Below are positions 62,698-64,000 of a stretch of 64,000 nt of DNA, piece after piece (within the stretch, counting starts at the first letter, position 1; each line of letters opens with the position of its first letter). The translations under genes were made by a program, and so were the position numbers. This DNA comes from Alphaproteobacteria bacterium (GTDB taxonomy: Bacteria > Pseudomonadota > Alphaproteobacteria > Rhizobiales > Xanthobacteraceae). Under the pieces are notes generated by a model that ran no database searches, was not told where the DNA came from, and saw nothing but the letters and a program-made list of their open reading frames with translations. The DNA lies in contig VAZV01000132.1 of NCBI GenBank assembly GCA_005884765.1, forward strand, positions 124,001 through 188,000. Reading direction: 5' to 3'.

Positions 62698-63048
62698 ATG
62701 AAGAAAATGCAAGGATCGAAGAACTCCCCGCCGATCTTTATCGGCAGGTGGACGCCCAGGATCTTATTTTCTCTCGGAGAAAAGCCTCATCGACACGGGG
62801 AATTGCGCCGCCGTGTCGGAAACGTTTCGCAGCGCATGCTTACCCGATCCCTTCGAAATCTCGAATCCACAGGGCTCGTCGCCAGGCGCGTGACGAGCTC
62901 AAGGACCGTTGCTGTCGAATATTCCTTGACCCAACTGGGAAGGACAATCATCGCCCCACTCGCAGGCATGTGCCGCTGGGCGAAACGATACAGCAGGGCT
63001 GTAACCGCTGACGTGCACCTGCCGGAGGCGCACGAGGCTGCTCGGTGA
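62698..63048 (+). CDS. HxlR-family transcriptional regulator
   Basis: A 116-residue winged-helix protein: 'FIGRWTPRILFSLGEKPHRH', 'RVGNVSQRMLTRSLRNLEST' and 'VAVEYSLTQLGRTI', the HxlR pattern. It lacks the N-terminal Cys that some redox-sensing members carry. It lies 55 nt upstream of a DUF899 gene in the same direction and is the likely regulator of the pair that follows. Confidence 0.87.
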   Translation: MKKMQGSKNSPPIFIGRWTPRILFSLGEKPHRHGELRRRVGNVSQRMLTRSLRNLESTGLVARRVTSSRTVAVEYSLTQLGRTIIAPLAGMCRWAKRYSRAVTADVHLPEAHEAAR

Positions 63049-63103
63049 TCAAGAACTCCGGCAACGAACGACGAACACAGCCGAAGAAAAGGAGACAAGA
63101 GCG

Positions 63104-63883
63104 ATGACGACACATCAGACCGACCGAAAAGGCGAACAGCCCGCAATGCGCACACCACCGATCGTGTCGCGACAGGAGTGGGAGGCTGCGCGCGAGCAAT
63201 TGCTCGTGAAGGAGAAGGCCCAGATGCGGGCTCGTGACGCGCTCGCGGCCGAACGCCGGCGGATGCCGTGGATGGCCGTCGAGAAGGCGTACCAATTCGA
63301 GGGACCCCAAGGCAAGGTGAGCCTGCTCGACCTGTTCGAGGGCCGACGTCAGTTGATCGTCTATCGCGCCTTCTTCGAGCCCGGGGTTTTTGGCTGGCCC
63401 GAGCATGCCTGCCGCGGCTGCTCCCTGGGCGCCGATCAGGTCGCCCATCTCGCCCATCTGAACGCCCGCGACACGACCCTTGTGTACGCCTCACGGGCGC
63501 CGCAGGCGGACATCGCGCGCCTGAAGGCGCGGATGGGCTGGGAGATGCCCTGGTACACCATCACCGACAGCTTCGACGCCGATTTCGGCGTGGACCAGTG
63601 GCACGGCCACAACGCATTCATCCGCGACGGCGACAAGGTGTTCCGCACCTACTTCATCAACAACCGCGGCGACGAGGCGATGGGGACCACGTGGAGCTAC
63701 CTCGATATAACGGCGCTCGGCCGCCAGGAGATTTGGGAGGATTCGCCAGAGGGCTACCCCCAGACCCCGCCATACAAGTGGTGGAACTGGCACGACAACT
63801 ACGAGGCCGAGGTTTCGCCGCACCCGAAGTGGGTCGAGGTGTCCGATGCTGGAGAAGCCGCATTCCGAAAGCGCGACGCGTAG
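63104..63883 (+). CDS. DUF899 family thioredoxin-like protein
   Basis: A 259-residue protein: 'PPIVSRQEWEAAREQLLVKE', 'AERRRMPWMAVEKAYQFEGP', 'CRGCSLGADQVAHLAHLNAR' and 'YTTYFINNRGDEAMG'-type segments ('FRTYFINNRGDEAMGTTWSY') mark DUF899. The fold is thioredoxin-like, with a 'CRGC' pair in the redox position. Function unknown; a second DUF899 gene follows. Confidence 0.9.
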   Translation: MTTHQTDRKGEQPAMRTPPIVSRQEWEAAREQLLVKEKAQMRARDALAAERRRMPWMAVEKAYQFEGPQGKVSLLDLFEGRRQLIVYRAFFEPGVFGWPEHACRGCSLGADQVAHLAHLNARDTTLVYASRAPQADIARLKARMGWEMPWYTITDSFDADFGVDQWHGHNAFIRDGDKVFRTYFINNRGDEAMGTTWSYLDITALGRQEIWEDSPEGYPQTPPYKWWNWHDNYEAEVSPHPKWVEVSDAGEAAFRKRDA

Positions 63884-63915
63884 AACCCAAAGGCCGTCTA
63901 GCAACGGAGAGCACC

Positions 63916-64000
63916 ATGAACGCCATTATGCAGAATGAACCTGCAGCACCCAAGATAGTCGACCGGAGCACCTTCCAGGCGGAGCTGGACGCACTGCGCG
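63916..64000 (+). CDS. DUF899-like protein, cut by window edge
   Basis: The 28 visible residues ('MNAIMQNEPAAPKIVDRSTF', then 'QAELDALR') match the N-terminus usual for a second DUF899 group. ATG 63916 follows 'cggagagcacc'. The rest is beyond the window. Confidence 0.75.
   Translation, partial: MNAIMQNEPAAPKIVDRSTFQAELDALR

Overview
The window looks like a chromosomal segment of a Bradyrhizobium-type alphaproteobacterium (family Nitrobacteraceae). This is inferred from the high GC content, the Porin_2-family porin, an LdtR-type MarR regulator, a HemB without the zinc cysteines, the acpS-lepB-rnc-era-recO order, and intergenic palindromic repeats of the kind I know from Bradyrhizobium and Rhodopseudomonas. 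No phage, transposase or CRISPR array was seen.

Layout. 1-7.5 kb: pyrBC (minus strand; the PyrC lacks its HxH metal ligands), a VanX-like D,D-dipeptidase, an AidB-like flavoprotein, a CPBP protease, an AEC transporter, ruvX and a GNAT. 7.5-10.6 kb: a LysR regulator facing two tandem nitronate monooxygenases. 10.7-15.5 kb: the gatC-gatA-gatB tRNA-amidation genes, interrupted by small genes and by a DUF7662-like/PIN toxin-antitoxin-like pair with a near-perfect operator palindrome. 16-20.3 kb: small genes (a 30-residue Lys/Ala peptide, a Sel1 protein), a TPR protein, a decayed vapBC remnant beside an intact PIN-type toxin-antitoxin pair, and tRNA-Ser(GCU). 20.9-28 kb: a porin with a frameshifted C-terminus, a broken GH1 beta-glucosidase, two tandem class-C-type serine hydrolases and a second, partial porin copy, apparently a rearranged block. 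28-43 kb: housekeeping genes (slt, dapA, mscL, smpB, a type-5 uracil-DNA glycosylase overlapping a NYN nuclease, rpoZ, rel, pdxJ-acpS-lepB-rnc-era-recO). 43-50.9 kb: parC, ridA, an arsenic-type cluster (MFS divergent from arsR-arsC-aqpS), an 89/92-bp tandem duplication, and a class III cyclase. 50.8-60.7 kb: two MFS exporters, mntH with a Mur-type operator, bpt, RDD and DUF genes, hemB, ldtR. 60.7-64 kb: a decayed beta-propeller gene, a TPR/winged-helix regulator, an HxlR regulator and two DUF899 genes, the last cut by the window edge.

How it fits together. Most of the window is core metabolism and information processing. The accessory material sits in four places: inside the gat locus, around tRNA-Ser and the porin, at the ars cluster, and at the right end. 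Several genes are demonstrably broken there (vapB, vapC, GH1, porin copy 2, propeller), which points to local turnover of genes. All family assignments come from motif recognition by eye; no database search was run.
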